A DNA stretch of 5,393 bases, taken from Bacteroidota bacterium (GTDB lineage: Bacteria > Bacteroidota > Bacteroidia > Chitinophagales > Chitinophagaceae). This document shows, in pieces, positions 1-5,393 of this stretch. The position numbers were made by a program, and so were the translations under genes. The stretch spans positions 1 through 5,393 of the forward strand of contig JAEWDG010000100.1 of NCBI GenBank assembly GCA_023390215.1. Reading direction: 5' to 3'. How positions within the stretch are numbered: position 1 is the stretch's first letter; each line of letters starts with the position of its first letter. Below the pieces are notes generated by a model. It was not told the origin of the DNA. It did no database searches and saw only the letters and a list, made by a program, of their open reading frames with translations.

Positions 1-375
1 GCCCGATATCAATAATGCTATTCCGAATGCGATTAAAATGCGGTCAGTGTTTTTCGTTTTTTTCAAACCTGGAAAATAGGCGGATATACAGGCATAAATG
101 AAAACACAGCAGTAAGGAACAACGAAAAAGAACAGTACCTCCTCGATGGGCAGATTACCGAGATGAAATCCTATGATATATTCAGGATTGAATCTCCATA
201 CCCCTTTACTTGTAAAAAAAGCATCCCATGCGATGTAAAATATTGCCGGGAGTATGCAGGCGGGAATTACATATTTCCATTCCTTATAGAACGCTACTTT
301 ATTATCGAAGCTCAGCAGCAGCGGTCCTGCCAGAGAAAGACCCAGTATAAGAAAATATGTGTAATGATTATTCAA
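1..375 (-). CDS. crtYcd: Lycopene cyclase, CrtYcd (heterodimer-type) family, N-terminal half; 3' end beyond window
   Basis: Integral-membrane lycopene cyclase that converts psi-ends of lycopene to beta-rings. The visible 125 residues are hydrophobic and match the repeated lycopene cyclase domain: NNHYTYFLI at the N-terminus, LAGPLLLSFD at about 15-24, a WD pair at 50-51, GVWRFNPEYIIG at about 58-69, and the conserved acidic motif LPIEEVLFFF at about 75-84. Bacteroidota members are usually fused CrtYc-CrtYd proteins of roughly 230 residues, so the second repeat should lie past coordinate 1. No ATG or GTG occurs between the in-frame TAA inside crtZ and the conserved N-terminus. TTG at 375-373 gives MNNHYTYFL, which fits the family; CTG at 378 is the next option. 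It begins 17 bases after the crtZ stop and looks like the last visible gene of the operon. Family identity is firm, the start codon less so. Confidence 0.9.
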   Translation of the reverse strand, partial: MNNHYTYFLILGLSLAGPLLLSFDNKVAFYKEWKYVIPACILPAIFYIAWDAFFTSKGVWRFNPEYIIGFHLGNLPIEEVLFFFVVPYCCVFIYACISAYFPGLKKTKNTDRILIAFGIALLISG

Positions 376-392
376 CAGGTGGTTCCGGAGAA

Positions 393-875
393 TTAGTGCT
401 GGGCAGCAATCCTGCGTTTATCTTCACGCACTTTATCCCAGTATTTTTTTGAAACCCAGAGCATACCAAAACTTTCGCCGTCTTCTTTATCGATATGCTT
501 ATGGTGCATTTTATGGGCCCAGCGCAGCGCTCTTACATAGGTGTTGTTGCTGCGGTTGAACCATTTAAAGCGTTGATGAATGATTACTTCGTGAACAAGG
601 AAATATGCCATACCGTACAACGTGAATCCTGCGCCGATTGGTATCATCCAGTAAACCCTGTACATCACACCGAGCATGATCAGTAGCCAGCTCGGAATAG
701 CGAAAATCATAAAATACCAGTCGTTTTTTTCAAAAAATCCGGGACCTTTCTGATGATGATCTTTATGGAGATACCAGCCAAAGCCATGCATTACATATTT
801 GTGCAGCCACCAGGTAAATCCTTCCATGCCTACAAAAGTTGCCAGTGCAATTAATATGTATCCGATCCAGTTCAT
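393..875 (-). CDS. crtZ: Beta-carotene 3-hydroxylase (CrtZ family, fatty acid hydroxylase superfamily)
   Basis: Non-haem di-iron membrane enzyme that adds a hydroxyl group at C-3 of beta-rings, giving cryptoxanthin/zeaxanthin-type or 3-hydroxy monocyclic products. The 160-residue length is normal for bacterial CrtZ. All four histidine clusters expected to bind iron are present: HKYVMH at 25-30, HKDHH at 37-41, HEVIIH at 95-100 and HKMHHKH at 121-127. Hydrophobic stretches at about 3-20, 53-71 and 76-94 fit membrane segments around the iron site. The start codon overlaps the stop of the cruF-like gene by one base (TAATG), which fixes the start and suggests translational coupling. The next gene, the cyclase, makes the beta-ring this enzyme hydroxylates. 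No residue expected for activity appears to be missing. Confidence 0.95.
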   Translation of the reverse strand: MNWIGYILIALATFVGMEGFTWWLHKYVMHGFGWYLHKDHHQKGPGFFEKNDWYFMIFAIPSWLLIMLGVMYRVYWMIPIGAGFTLYGMAYFLVHEVIIHQRFKWFNRSNNTYVRALRWAHKMHHKHIDKEDGESFGMLWVSKKYWDKVREDKRRIAAQH

Positions 876-1567
876 TAATTAATCATAAATGTGCGTAACA
901 GCAGAAAAAACATGAGCTGTATCAGTAACAAATGTACAGCGAATTTATTACGCTTGTTGAATGGTAAAAACTCAAAGCAAATGAGAATGATCATGCTGAT
1001 CACAAACCAGCTAACATAATTAAACGCAGGAATATCGCTGCCATCCAGCCATCTCCAATATCCCAGTTTAACAGCAACAGGTTCCATGATCCAGTCGAAA
1101 AATACAGCGATCGTTGCACCATCAAGCACCACGGAAGCAAACTTCATCCATGATGAAGAGGTTTGCGCTTCATCCTTCAGCCCAGCGCTTAATTTTCTGA
1201 TGACAGCGTGCACAGTTATGCCTGCAGAGTAGATGATCAGAAACCAGTTGACTGCAATGATCAGGGGTACCGATTTAAAACTGGCACCCAGCACTTTTCC
1301 ATATTGATAAGCCCCAAAAAGTTTCCCCGTATTTACGCCTACAACTTCACTGGAGAAGCCTACCAATGCCGCTGTGAAGAAAAACAACCAGAATCCCGGC
1401 TGTTTAACAGGGCCGGTCCAGAAGATCAAGACCAACGATAATAGCAGGTTCAGAGGGGTGACCGCCACAAAAAATGACCGATCGAAAAATAGAATACCGA
1501 TAAGCCCGATAAGGTGAAAAAATACCGCTATCGCAGTAGCCCAGCTATGCCGGTTCCATGATCTCAT
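875..1567 (-). CDS. cruF: CruF-like carotenoid biosynthesis membrane protein (DUF422 / Carot_bios), probable carotenoid 1',2'-hydratase
   Basis: A 230-residue, very hydrophobic protein with about six to seven likely membrane segments (around 10-28, 34-52, 57-73, 100-122, 144-162, 182-202 and 208-227). Family-like motifs are EVVGVNTGKLFGAYQYG at 74-90, VPLIIAVNWF at 100-109, DWIMEPVAVKLGYWRW at 158-173 and NYVSWF at 183-188. Known CruF-type proteins of this family add water to the 1',2' double bond of an acyclic psi-end, for example on gamma-carotene in bacteria and in archaeal bacterioruberin synthesis. Its place between idi and crtZ supports a carotenoid role; the exact substrate is inference. 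Its ATG shares four bases with the idi stop (ATGA), and its TAA shares one base with the crtZ ATG. The family call is firm and the hydratase activity probable. A cyclase-like or other tailoring role cannot be excluded from sequence alone. Confidence 0.85.
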   Translation of the reverse strand: MRSWNRHSWATAIAVFFHLIGLIGILFFDRSFFVAVTPLNLLLSLVLIFWTGPVKQPGFWLFFFTAALVGFSSEVVGVNTGKLFGAYQYGKVLGASFKSVPLIIAVNWFLIIYSAGITVHAVIRKLSAGLKDEAQTSSSWMKFASVVLDGATIAVFFDWIMEPVAVKLGYWRWLDGSDIPAFNYVSWFVISMIILICFEFLPFNKRNKFAVHLLLIQLMFFLLLRTFMIN

Positions 1568-2085
1568 TTTAGGTTATTTTTTCTTAAGTGATCTGCGACC
1601 CGGGGCATCACAATTTTAAACCATGCAGTATATTTTTCAGGGTGCTGATCCAAAGAAGTTAAAACCTCATCAATGGAATTGTACGTGTAATCGTTTACTT
1701 CTTCAGGGTTAGGAATCACTTCTCCATCGTAGGTTCCGATGAATACATGGTCAAGCTCATGTTCGGTAAGTTGGTTATCAAATTCAGCTTTATAAATGAA
1801 GTGAAAAACATGTTTCAGATCCGTTTCGATACCTAATTCCTCTTTCAGTCTTCTGGCTGCAGAGTCAATGGTTTCTTCTCCCGGCTGGGGATGACTGCAG
1901 CAACTGTTCGACCAGAGACCTGCGCTGTGGTATTTATCAAGCGCCCTTCTCTGTAACAGCATTTCACCTCTGCTGTTGAATATAAAAATGCTGAAAGCCC
2001 TGTGCAGCAGGGCTTTCCGATGAACTTCCATTTTTTCCATTATGCCAACTTGTTCGTCGGCTTCATTTACCAGGATCACATCCAT
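1564..2085 (-). CDS. idi: Isopentenyl-diphosphate delta-isomerase, type I (Nudix fold)
   Basis: Cytosolic metal-dependent enzyme that interconverts IPP and DMAPP, supplying the starter unit for GGPP and so for carotenoids. The 173-residue protein has the type I landmarks: metal-ligand histidines H22 and H28 in VHRKALLHRAF, LLQRRA at 43-48, the catalytic cysteine region SNSCCSHPQPGE at 59-70 (C63 aligns with the active-site Cys, H65 with a metal ligand), a Nudix-type helix at about 70-86 (ARRLKEELGI), and the paired acids of TEHELDHVF (E108 and E110). Length is close to that of E. coli Idi. It starts 8 bases after the crtB stop, and its TGA overlaps the start of the cruF-like gene as ATGA, so it belongs to the carotenoid operon. 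The isomerase may be present to raise precursor supply when pigment genes are switched on (inference). Confidence 0.95.
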   Translation of the reverse strand: MDVILVNEADEQVGIMEKMEVHRKALLHRAFSIFIFNSRGEMLLQRRALDKYHSAGLWSNSCCSHPQPGEETIDSAARRLKEELGIETDLKHVFHFIYKAEFDNQLTEHELDHVFIGTYDGEVIPNPEEVNDYTYNSIDEVLTSLDQHPEKYTAWFKIVMPRVADHLRKNNLK

Positions 2086-2093
2086 ATCGCCAC

Positions 2094-2930
2094 TTAAAAC
2101 ATGTTAAACTGATTGCGTACGCCGGCTTTCGCTACGATGAACGCTTTTCCATAATTCGGAATGCGTACCCTTTCTTCAAGAATCGTATCAGGTTTTTTCT
2201 TCTTTATTTTTTTGAAGAGGGATAAATAATATTTGTAGGCTACATATACACCGAAACGTGATTTCACGGGCAATTCCAAAATGCTTTCATATGCCTGGAT
2301 GAAATCTTTGGTTATATCTTCCTCGATCTCTTTTTTCATTTCCCCTGTGAAATTCGTGAAATCAACTTCGGGGAAATAAGAGCGGTTAAGTTGCTGGTAA
2401 TCTGCTTTTACATCGCGTAAGAAATTCACTTTCTGGAAAGCGGCTCCCAGGGCCTGTGCGCCCGGTTTAAGTTTACGAAACAGTTTCTGGTCTCCTTCGC
2501 AGAATACATATAAGCACATCAAACCAACAACTTCTGCGCTTCCATAGATGTATTCTTTGTAACCTGCACTGTTGTACGCTGTTTTGCTCAGGTCCATTTC
2601 CATGCTATGGAAAAAAGCTTCAATCAGATCGTGATCGATATTAAAATCATTCACCGTGCGTTGAAATGCATGGAGGATCGGGTTAAGACTGATACCTCTG
2701 TCTATCGCGGCATAGGTGTCTTTTTTAAATTCCGCAAGCAGAAGTCCCTTATCGTGTTCATGGAATGTATCCACGATCTCATCCGCAAAACGAACAAAAC
2801 CATAAATGTTGTAAATCGGTTGACGCATTTCCTGATTCAACAGCCGGATAGCGCTGCTGAATGATGTGCTGTATTTTTCCGTTGCGGATTTACTGCACAA
2901 TTCGCTCAACTCATGGAAAAGCTTGATCAT
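2094..2930 (-). CDS. crtB: Phytoene synthase (squalene/phytoene synthase family)
   Basis: Catalyses head-to-head condensation of two geranylgeranyl diphosphates via prephytoene diphosphate to phytoene, the first committed carotenoid step. The 278-residue protein carries both aspartate-rich Mg-diphosphate motifs, DEIVD at 50-54 (within YGFVRFADEIVD) and DVKAD at 173-177 (within VNFLRDVKAD), plus family segments YSTSFSSAIRLL at 20-31, YIYGSAEVVGLMCL at 127-140, ALGAAFQKVNFLRD and the NRSYFP stretch at 182-187. Neighbouring crtI and the absence of a squalene or hopanoid gene argue for phytoene rather than squalene synthase. The ATG at 2930 is preceded in frame by a TGA 9 bases upstream, which fixes the start. 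AAGGGAG lies directly against the ATG and a perfect AAGGAGG lies 22 bases upstream, neither at ideal spacing. The gap to crtI is 67 bases and the gap to idi is 8 bases. Confidence 0.96.
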   Translation of the reverse strand: MIKLFHELSELCSKSATEKYSTSFSSAIRLLNQEMRQPIYNIYGFVRFADEIVDTFHEHDKGLLLAEFKKDTYAAIDRGISLNPILHAFQRTVNDFNIDHDLIEAFFHSMEMDLSKTAYNSAGYKEYIYGSAEVVGLMCLYVFCEGDQKLFRKLKPGAQALGAAFQKVNFLRDVKADYQQLNRSYFPEVDFTNFTGEMKKEIEEDITKDFIQAYESILELPVKSRFGVYVAYKYYLSLFKKIKKKKPDTILEERVRIPNYGKAFIVAKAGVRNQFNMF

Positions 2931-2938
2931 CTCCCTTC

Positions 2939-2967
2939 AATTTTCGAATAGTCCTCCTTCCGAAATT
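2939..2967 (-). other. Possible hairpin exposing an AAGGAGG sequence upstream of crtB
   Basis: In the 67-base crtI-crtB gap the transcript reads AATTTCG, then a 14-base loop, then CGAAAATT. This can form about five continuous pairs (TTTCG with CGAAA) plus further A-T pairs across one bulged base. The loop holds a perfect anti-16S sequence AAGGAGG (2959-2953), 22 bases before the crtB ATG and so too far for ordinary use. No U-run follows, so it is not an intrinsic terminator. It may be a leader structure affecting crtB translation or stability, or chance. This is the largest gap between biosynthetic genes in the window. Confidence 0.25.
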
Positions 2968-2997
2968 ACGTTTCAGCAGGAGTTCCCGTTTTTTTGT

Positions 2998-4470
2998 TTA
3001 ACTAAATTCTTTCTGTATTACGGAGGAAATGACCTCCCCGCTAATCAAAGAGGGGGGCAGCCCCGGCCCCGGAACAGTTAGTTGTCCGGTGTAAAATAAG
3101 TTTTTTATTTTAGAACTCTTGCAACGGGGTTTTAAAATAGCCGTTTGCATCAGCGTGTTTGCCAACCCATAGGCATTGCCTTTGAACGAGTTATAATCCA
3201 ATTCAAAATCTGAGACCGCATAGCTTTTTTGAAAAATGATATGTGGTTTTACCGTGTTGCCTGTCTTTTCTTCAAACCGTTTAAGGATCTTTTCAAAATA
3301 GGCATTGCGTAGTTCTTCCGTATCTCCTTTAAGTCCGCTGCTAACCGGTATCAGAAAAAACAAATTCTCGCAACCGGGAGGCGCAACGGTATCATCTGTA
3401 ACTGAGGGTGCGCAGGTATAAAACAAGGGATCCTTTGGCCAGCTCTTCGATTCATAGATCTCTTTACCATGCACTGTAAATTCCGTATCAATGAATAGCG
3501 AATGGTGTTTGATGTTGTCCAGTCGCTTATTCACACCTACATAGTAAAGTAAACAGCTCGGCGCCATCACACGGCTTTCCCAGTAGCTGTTGGAATATTC
3601 CCGGTGTGAGGCAGGTAATAATTTCTGGTCGATGAATGCATAATCCGCCGCTCCAACGATCACATCTGCTGTGAAAGTTTTACCATCGGCGGTACGAATG
3701 GTAGTGATGCGGTCATCAGAAATTTCAACCATATTTACATCTGCATTAAACTGAAAACGGACACCTAATTCCCGCGCCAATGCATACATCCCTTCAACGA
3801 TCTCATACATACCCTTATGCGGATACCAGGTGCCAAATTCAATATCGGCATAGTTCATCAGGCTGTATAAAGCTGGAATGTCTTCAGGCAAAGCGCCGAG
3901 GAACAGGACGGGGAATTCCAGCAACTGACGGATTCGCGGATCTTTGAAAAAGCCATGTATATGTTTTTTCATGTTGGAGAACACATCCAGTTTCACCACG
4001 CCTTTTATCACTTCCCAGTCGAGGTATTCCCGCACAGACCTGCCCGGTTTAAAGACCAGCTTTCCAATACCAACCTGGTATTTATAAGCGGCTTCCTGCA
4101 TAAACCTGTCAAGCTGTTTTGCAGCACCGGGTTCAATTTTTTCAAATGCTTTTCTGAGCTCAGGATAAATAGAAGGAAGGTCGAAATTCCCATCACTCCA
4201 GTACACACGATAGGAGGGATCTAAACGTTGCAGTTGATAGTAGTCAGAAACTTTTTTTCCGAAGCAATTAAAATAACGTTCAAATACATCGGGCATCCAA
4301 TACCAGCTCGGACCCATATCGAACGTAAAGCCCTGAGCTTTGAAGTTCCGGGCTCTGCCGCCTGGCCCCGCGTGTTTTTCGAGTACGGTTACTTCCCACC
4401 CGTCTTTGGCTAAAAAAGAGGCGGCTGACAATCCTGAAAACCCCGCCCCGATAACGACCGCTTTTTTCAC
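2998..4470 (-). CDS. crtI: Phytoene desaturase (CrtI family FAD-dependent oxidoreductase)
   Basis: Membrane-associated FAD enzyme that desaturates and isomerises phytoene, normally in four steps to all-trans lycopene. The 490-residue protein has the N-terminal dinucleotide-binding motif VVIGAGFSGLSAA (5-17), acidic E31 ending the second strand, GPGGRAR at 35-41, the family segment FTFDMGPSWYWMPD at 48-61, and the C-terminal FAD/carotenoid motif LFYTGQLTVPGPG at 458-470 followed by LPPSLISGE to residue 479. Length is typical of CrtI. The start is GTG at 4470-4468; an in-frame TAG lies 27 bases upstream with no ATG between, and translation from GTG places the Rossmann motif correctly. It follows the sigma gene by 52 bases and precedes crtB by 67. 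A 3',4'-desaturase (CrtD) is a related alternative, but pairing with crtB and the lack of another desaturase here favour CrtI. Confidence 0.95.
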   Translation of the reverse strand: MKKAVVIGAGFSGLSAASFLAKDGWEVTVLEKHAGPGGRARNFKAQGFTFDMGPSWYWMPDVFERYFNCFGKKVSDYYQLQRLDPSYRVYWSDGNFDLPSIYPELRKAFEKIEPGAAKQLDRFMQEAAYKYQVGIGKLVFKPGRSVREYLDWEVIKGVVKLDVFSNMKKHIHGFFKDPRIRQLLEFPVLFLGALPEDIPALYSLMNYADIEFGTWYPHKGMYEIVEGMYALARELGVRFQFNADVNMVEISDDRITTIRTADGKTFTADVIVGAADYAFIDQKLLPASHREYSNSYWESRVMAPSCLLYYVGVNKRLDNIKHHSLFIDTEFTVHGKEIYESKSWPKDPLFYTCAPSVTDDTVAPPGCENLFFLIPVSSGLKGDTEELRNAYFEKILKRFEEKTGNTVKPHIIFQKSYAVSDFELDYNSFKGNAYGLANTLMQTAILKPRCKSSKIKNLFYTGQLTVPGPGLPPSLISGEVISSVIQKEFS

Positions 4471-4502
4471 GCTGCAAAATAAAGCGAATGCGGGCTAAAG
4501 AA

Positions 4503-4518
4503 GATGATTTTGATGATT
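4503..4518. repeat. Short direct repeat in the sigma-crtI gap
   Basis: GATGATT occurs twice, separated by two T (plus-strand view), within the 52 bases between the sigma-factor stop and the crtI GTG. The 9-base period is close to one helical turn. It could be part of a binding site ahead of crtI, but a 7-base repeat of simple composition can easily arise by chance. Confidence 0.25.
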
Positions 4519-4522
4519 CGAT

Positions 4523-5023
4523 TTAATATCTGCTGAGTTGTTCCTTCAACAATTTACGGGCGAAATGTATCCTGCTTTTCACCGTACCCAGGGGTTCTTT
4601 AAGTTGTTCCGCGATCTCGTTGTACTTAAACCCTTCGTAATACAATTGAAAAGGGATCCGGAAAATATCAGGCAGTTTGTCGAGCGCGCCCGCGATATCT
4701 TTTAATGCAAGGTTCACTTCAGCAGTGTTGCTTACTGTTTTTTGATTGTAATCGAGCAGGTAATCATTGGGCGTACTATCGAACACCATCTGCTGCCGTG
4801 CACGTTTACGGTAATCATTGATAAAGATATTCCTCATGATGGTGTACATCCATGCTTTGATGTTTGTACCCACATTATATTTTTCCCGGTTAGCCAGCGC
4901 ACGGTAAAGGGTTTCCTGCATCAGGTCTTTTGCCGATTCATTGTCTCTTGTGAGGGTAAATGCAAATGGGCGGAGATAATCCACATTATGTATGAGAAGC
5001 TGGTTGAAATCGTATGCAGACAT
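4523..5023 (-). CDS. ECF-type RNA polymerase sigma factor (sigma-70 family)
   Basis: A 166-residue extracytoplasmic-function sigma factor, the usual size for the group. Region 2 spans about 7-77, with the core-binding segment AKDLMQETLYRALANREKY at 31-49 and the promoter-melting/-10 recognition stretch NIKAWMYTIMRNIFINDYRK at 54-73. Region 4 spans about 112-163, with the helix-turn-helix YNEIAEQLKEPLGTVKSRIH at 134-153. The start MSAYDFNQLL at 5023 is preferred over in-frame ATG 5125, because the longer form would add 34 non-family residues, overlap the upstream gene and run across the candidate promoter. No anti-sigma gene follows; the next gene is crtI, 52 bases away. The sigma factor is probably co-transcribed with, and probably activates, the carotenoid genes, in loose analogy to CarQ of Myxococcus. 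That function is inferred from position only. Confidence 0.93.
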   Translation of the reverse strand: MSAYDFNQLLIHNVDYLRPFAFTLTRDNESAKDLMQETLYRALANREKYNVGTNIKAWMYTIMRNIFINDYRKRARQQMVFDSTPNDYLLDYNQKTVSNTAEVNLALKDIAGALDKLPDIFRIPFQLYYEGFKYNEIAEQLKEPLGTVKSRIHFARKLLKEQLSRY

Positions 5024-5056
5024 GAGGATGGTCGTTTTTAGATGGAAGTAGTTGTT

Positions 5057-5088
5057 TAAAATTAGCCAATACGAATTAAATGTGCAAA
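5057..5088 (-). promoter_or_regulatory. Candidate Bacteroidota-type promoter for the sigma factor / carotenoid operon
   Basis: On the minus strand TTTG (5088-5085) is followed after 20 bases by TAATTTTA (5064-5057). This resembles the Bacteroidota primary sigma consensus TTTG, about 19 bases, TAnnTTTG, with one mismatch among the informative positions of the -7 element. A start site about 5-7 bases downstream would leave a leader of roughly 27 bases before the sigma ATG at 5023. It sits in the 85-base gap after the MerR-type gene. ATTGGCTAAT, an imperfect palindrome, overlaps the -7 element and could be an operator half. Transcription could instead simply read through from the upstream regulator gene. 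Confidence 0.45.
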
Positions 5089-5108
5089 CATCGATTTCCC
5101 TGCCAATC

Positions 5109-5393
5109 CTATAGTTCTGCCACAAAGTCCATCATTTCCGCCATAGATTTTACCAGTTTGACAGAAGGTTCCGTCTTTTTTCGGTAACCCTGAGCCAGGT
5201 ATCCTGATATAATAAGCGGAGTATTAGAGAGTTGTGGAGTAAGCAGGTTGAGGTATTTTTCAAGGTTGAAATTTCCTCCTCCTGTACTCAGGTGACAATA
5301 AATTAAGTCCGGATTTTTCTGATTTCGTAAATAAACAAGATCAGAAACCGGTGTTCCCGCACCCAGATACCAGACCTTCAAACCACGGCTTTT
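5109..5393 (-). CDS. MerR-family transcriptional regulator, C-terminal B12-binding-like domain (partial, 5' end outside window)
   Basis: Ninety-four residues and a TAG stop are visible and the frame stays open to the window edge, so this is the end of a longer gene. The segment GLKVWYLGAGTPVSDL followed by NPDLIYCHLS and later NTPLIISGYLAQG matches the alternating strand/helix pattern of the cobalamin-binding Rossmann-like domain found at the C-terminus of CarA/CarH-type MerR regulators and their Bacteroidota relatives. The DNA-binding helix-turn-helix, the four-helix cap and the DxHxxG cobalamin motif would all lie upstream, so light or B12 sensing cannot be judged here. Full-length relatives are about 300 residues. 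Position directly before an ECF sigma gene and crt genes supports a role controlling pigment synthesis. A stand-alone B12-binding-domain protein is the main alternative. Confidence 0.75.
   Translation of the reverse strand, partial: KSRGLKVWYLGAGTPVSDLVYLRNQKNPDLIYCHLSTGGGNFNLEKYLNLLTPQLSNTPLIISGYLAQGYRKKTEPSVKLVKSMAEMMDFVAEL

Larger units (their letters stand above)
1..5023 (-). other. Probable carotenoid operon: sigma factor, crtI, crtB, idi, cruF-like, crtZ, cyclase
   Basis: Seven consecutive same-strand genes have gaps of 52, 67 and 8 bases, overlaps of 4 and 1 bases, then a gap of 17 bases. No hairpin with a U-run that would act as a terminator was seen in any gap. The functions form a continuous path from IPP to hydroxylated cyclic carotenoids. 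Transcription as one unit is an inference; an extra promoter before crtI or crtB is possible. The downstream end is outside the window. Confidence 0.7.

Noticed and set aside
163..396. Plus-strand reading frame of 77 codons opposite the cyclase
   Set aside because: The minus strand here encodes conserved lycopene cyclase motifs in one continuous frame; the plus-strand product has no recognisable features.
2931..2997. Intrinsic terminator between crtI and crtB
   Set aside because: The possible stem is only about five pairs and has no downstream U-run; the U-poor A-run near 2992-2998 is on the wrong side of the stem.
4471..4485. TATTTTG just before the crtI GTG as a promoter -7 element for a leaderless crtI transcript
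   Set aside because: It is one base short of TAnnTTTG and no TTTG lies at the right distance upstream.
4742..5041. Plus-strand reading frame of 99 codons opposite the sigma factor
   Set aside because: It mirrors a well-supported ECF sigma coding region and shows no family resemblance.
5021..5125. Longer sigma factor starting at ATG 5125
   Set aside because: The 34 extra residues do not resemble the family, overlap the upstream gene's end and cover the candidate promoter; the ATG at 5023 gives a standard ECF N-terminus.
5109..5381. Treating the regulator fragment as a complete 90-residue gene starting at TTG 5381
   Set aside because: The frame stays open to the window edge and the segment begins in the middle of a B12-binding-like fold, so it is a truncated view of a longer gene.
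1..5393. Mobile elements, CRISPR arrays, tRNA genes or horizontally acquired islands
   Set aside because: No transposase, integrase, regular repeat array, tRNA-like fold or abrupt change in coding character was seen; the window is a continuous biosynthetic operon.

Overview
The window is an almost gap-free carotenoid biosynthesis locus, entirely on the minus strand, so gene order runs from high to low coordinates. The best guess for the source is a member of Bacteroidota, possibly Chitinophagaceae. The reasons are the gene set and order (MerR-type regulator, ECF sigma factor, crtI, crtB, idi, cruF-like, crtZ, heterodimer-type lycopene cyclase), weak or absent Shine-Dalgarno sequences before most genes, and a candidate promoter of the Bacteroidota TTTG / TAnnTTTG kind. 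This assignment is inferred from family resemblance; no database search was possible.

Layout in transcription order: (1) 5393-5109, the C-terminal end of a MerR-type regulator with a B12-binding-like domain, cut by the window edge. (2) 5108-5024, a short intergenic region with a candidate promoter. (3) 5023-4523, an ECF sigma-70 factor. (4) 4470-2998, crtI phytoene desaturase (GTG start). (5) 2930-2094, crtB phytoene synthase. (6) 2085-1564, type I isopentenyl-diphosphate isomerase. (7) 1567-875, a CruF/DUF422 membrane protein, probably a carotenoid 1',2'-hydratase. (8) 875-393, crtZ-type beta-carotene hydroxylase. (9) 375-1, the N-terminal part of a CrtYcd-type lycopene cyclase, probably starting at TTG, whose 3' end is outside the window. 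No gap exceeds 85 bases, there is no gene-free stretch of 300 bases, and I see no RNA gene, mobile element, CRISPR array or convincing terminator.

How the genes fit together: Idi balances IPP and DMAPP. CrtB condenses two GGPP to phytoene and CrtI desaturates it to lycopene. CrtYcd cyclises ends to beta-rings, CrtZ hydroxylates the beta-ring at C-3, and CruF would hydrate an uncyclised psi-end at C-1'. CruF, CrtZ and CrtYcd together point to a monocyclic hydroxylated carotenoid related to saproxanthin or myxol rather than only zeaxanthin, but no 3',4'-desaturase (CrtD) or ketolase (CrtW) is visible here. Close spacing and two stop/start overlaps suggest one transcript from the sigma gene through the cyclase. 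The MerR-type gene and sigma factor just upstream are the obvious candidate regulators. The locus belongs to a recognisable class; I found no clear sign of an undescribed system.
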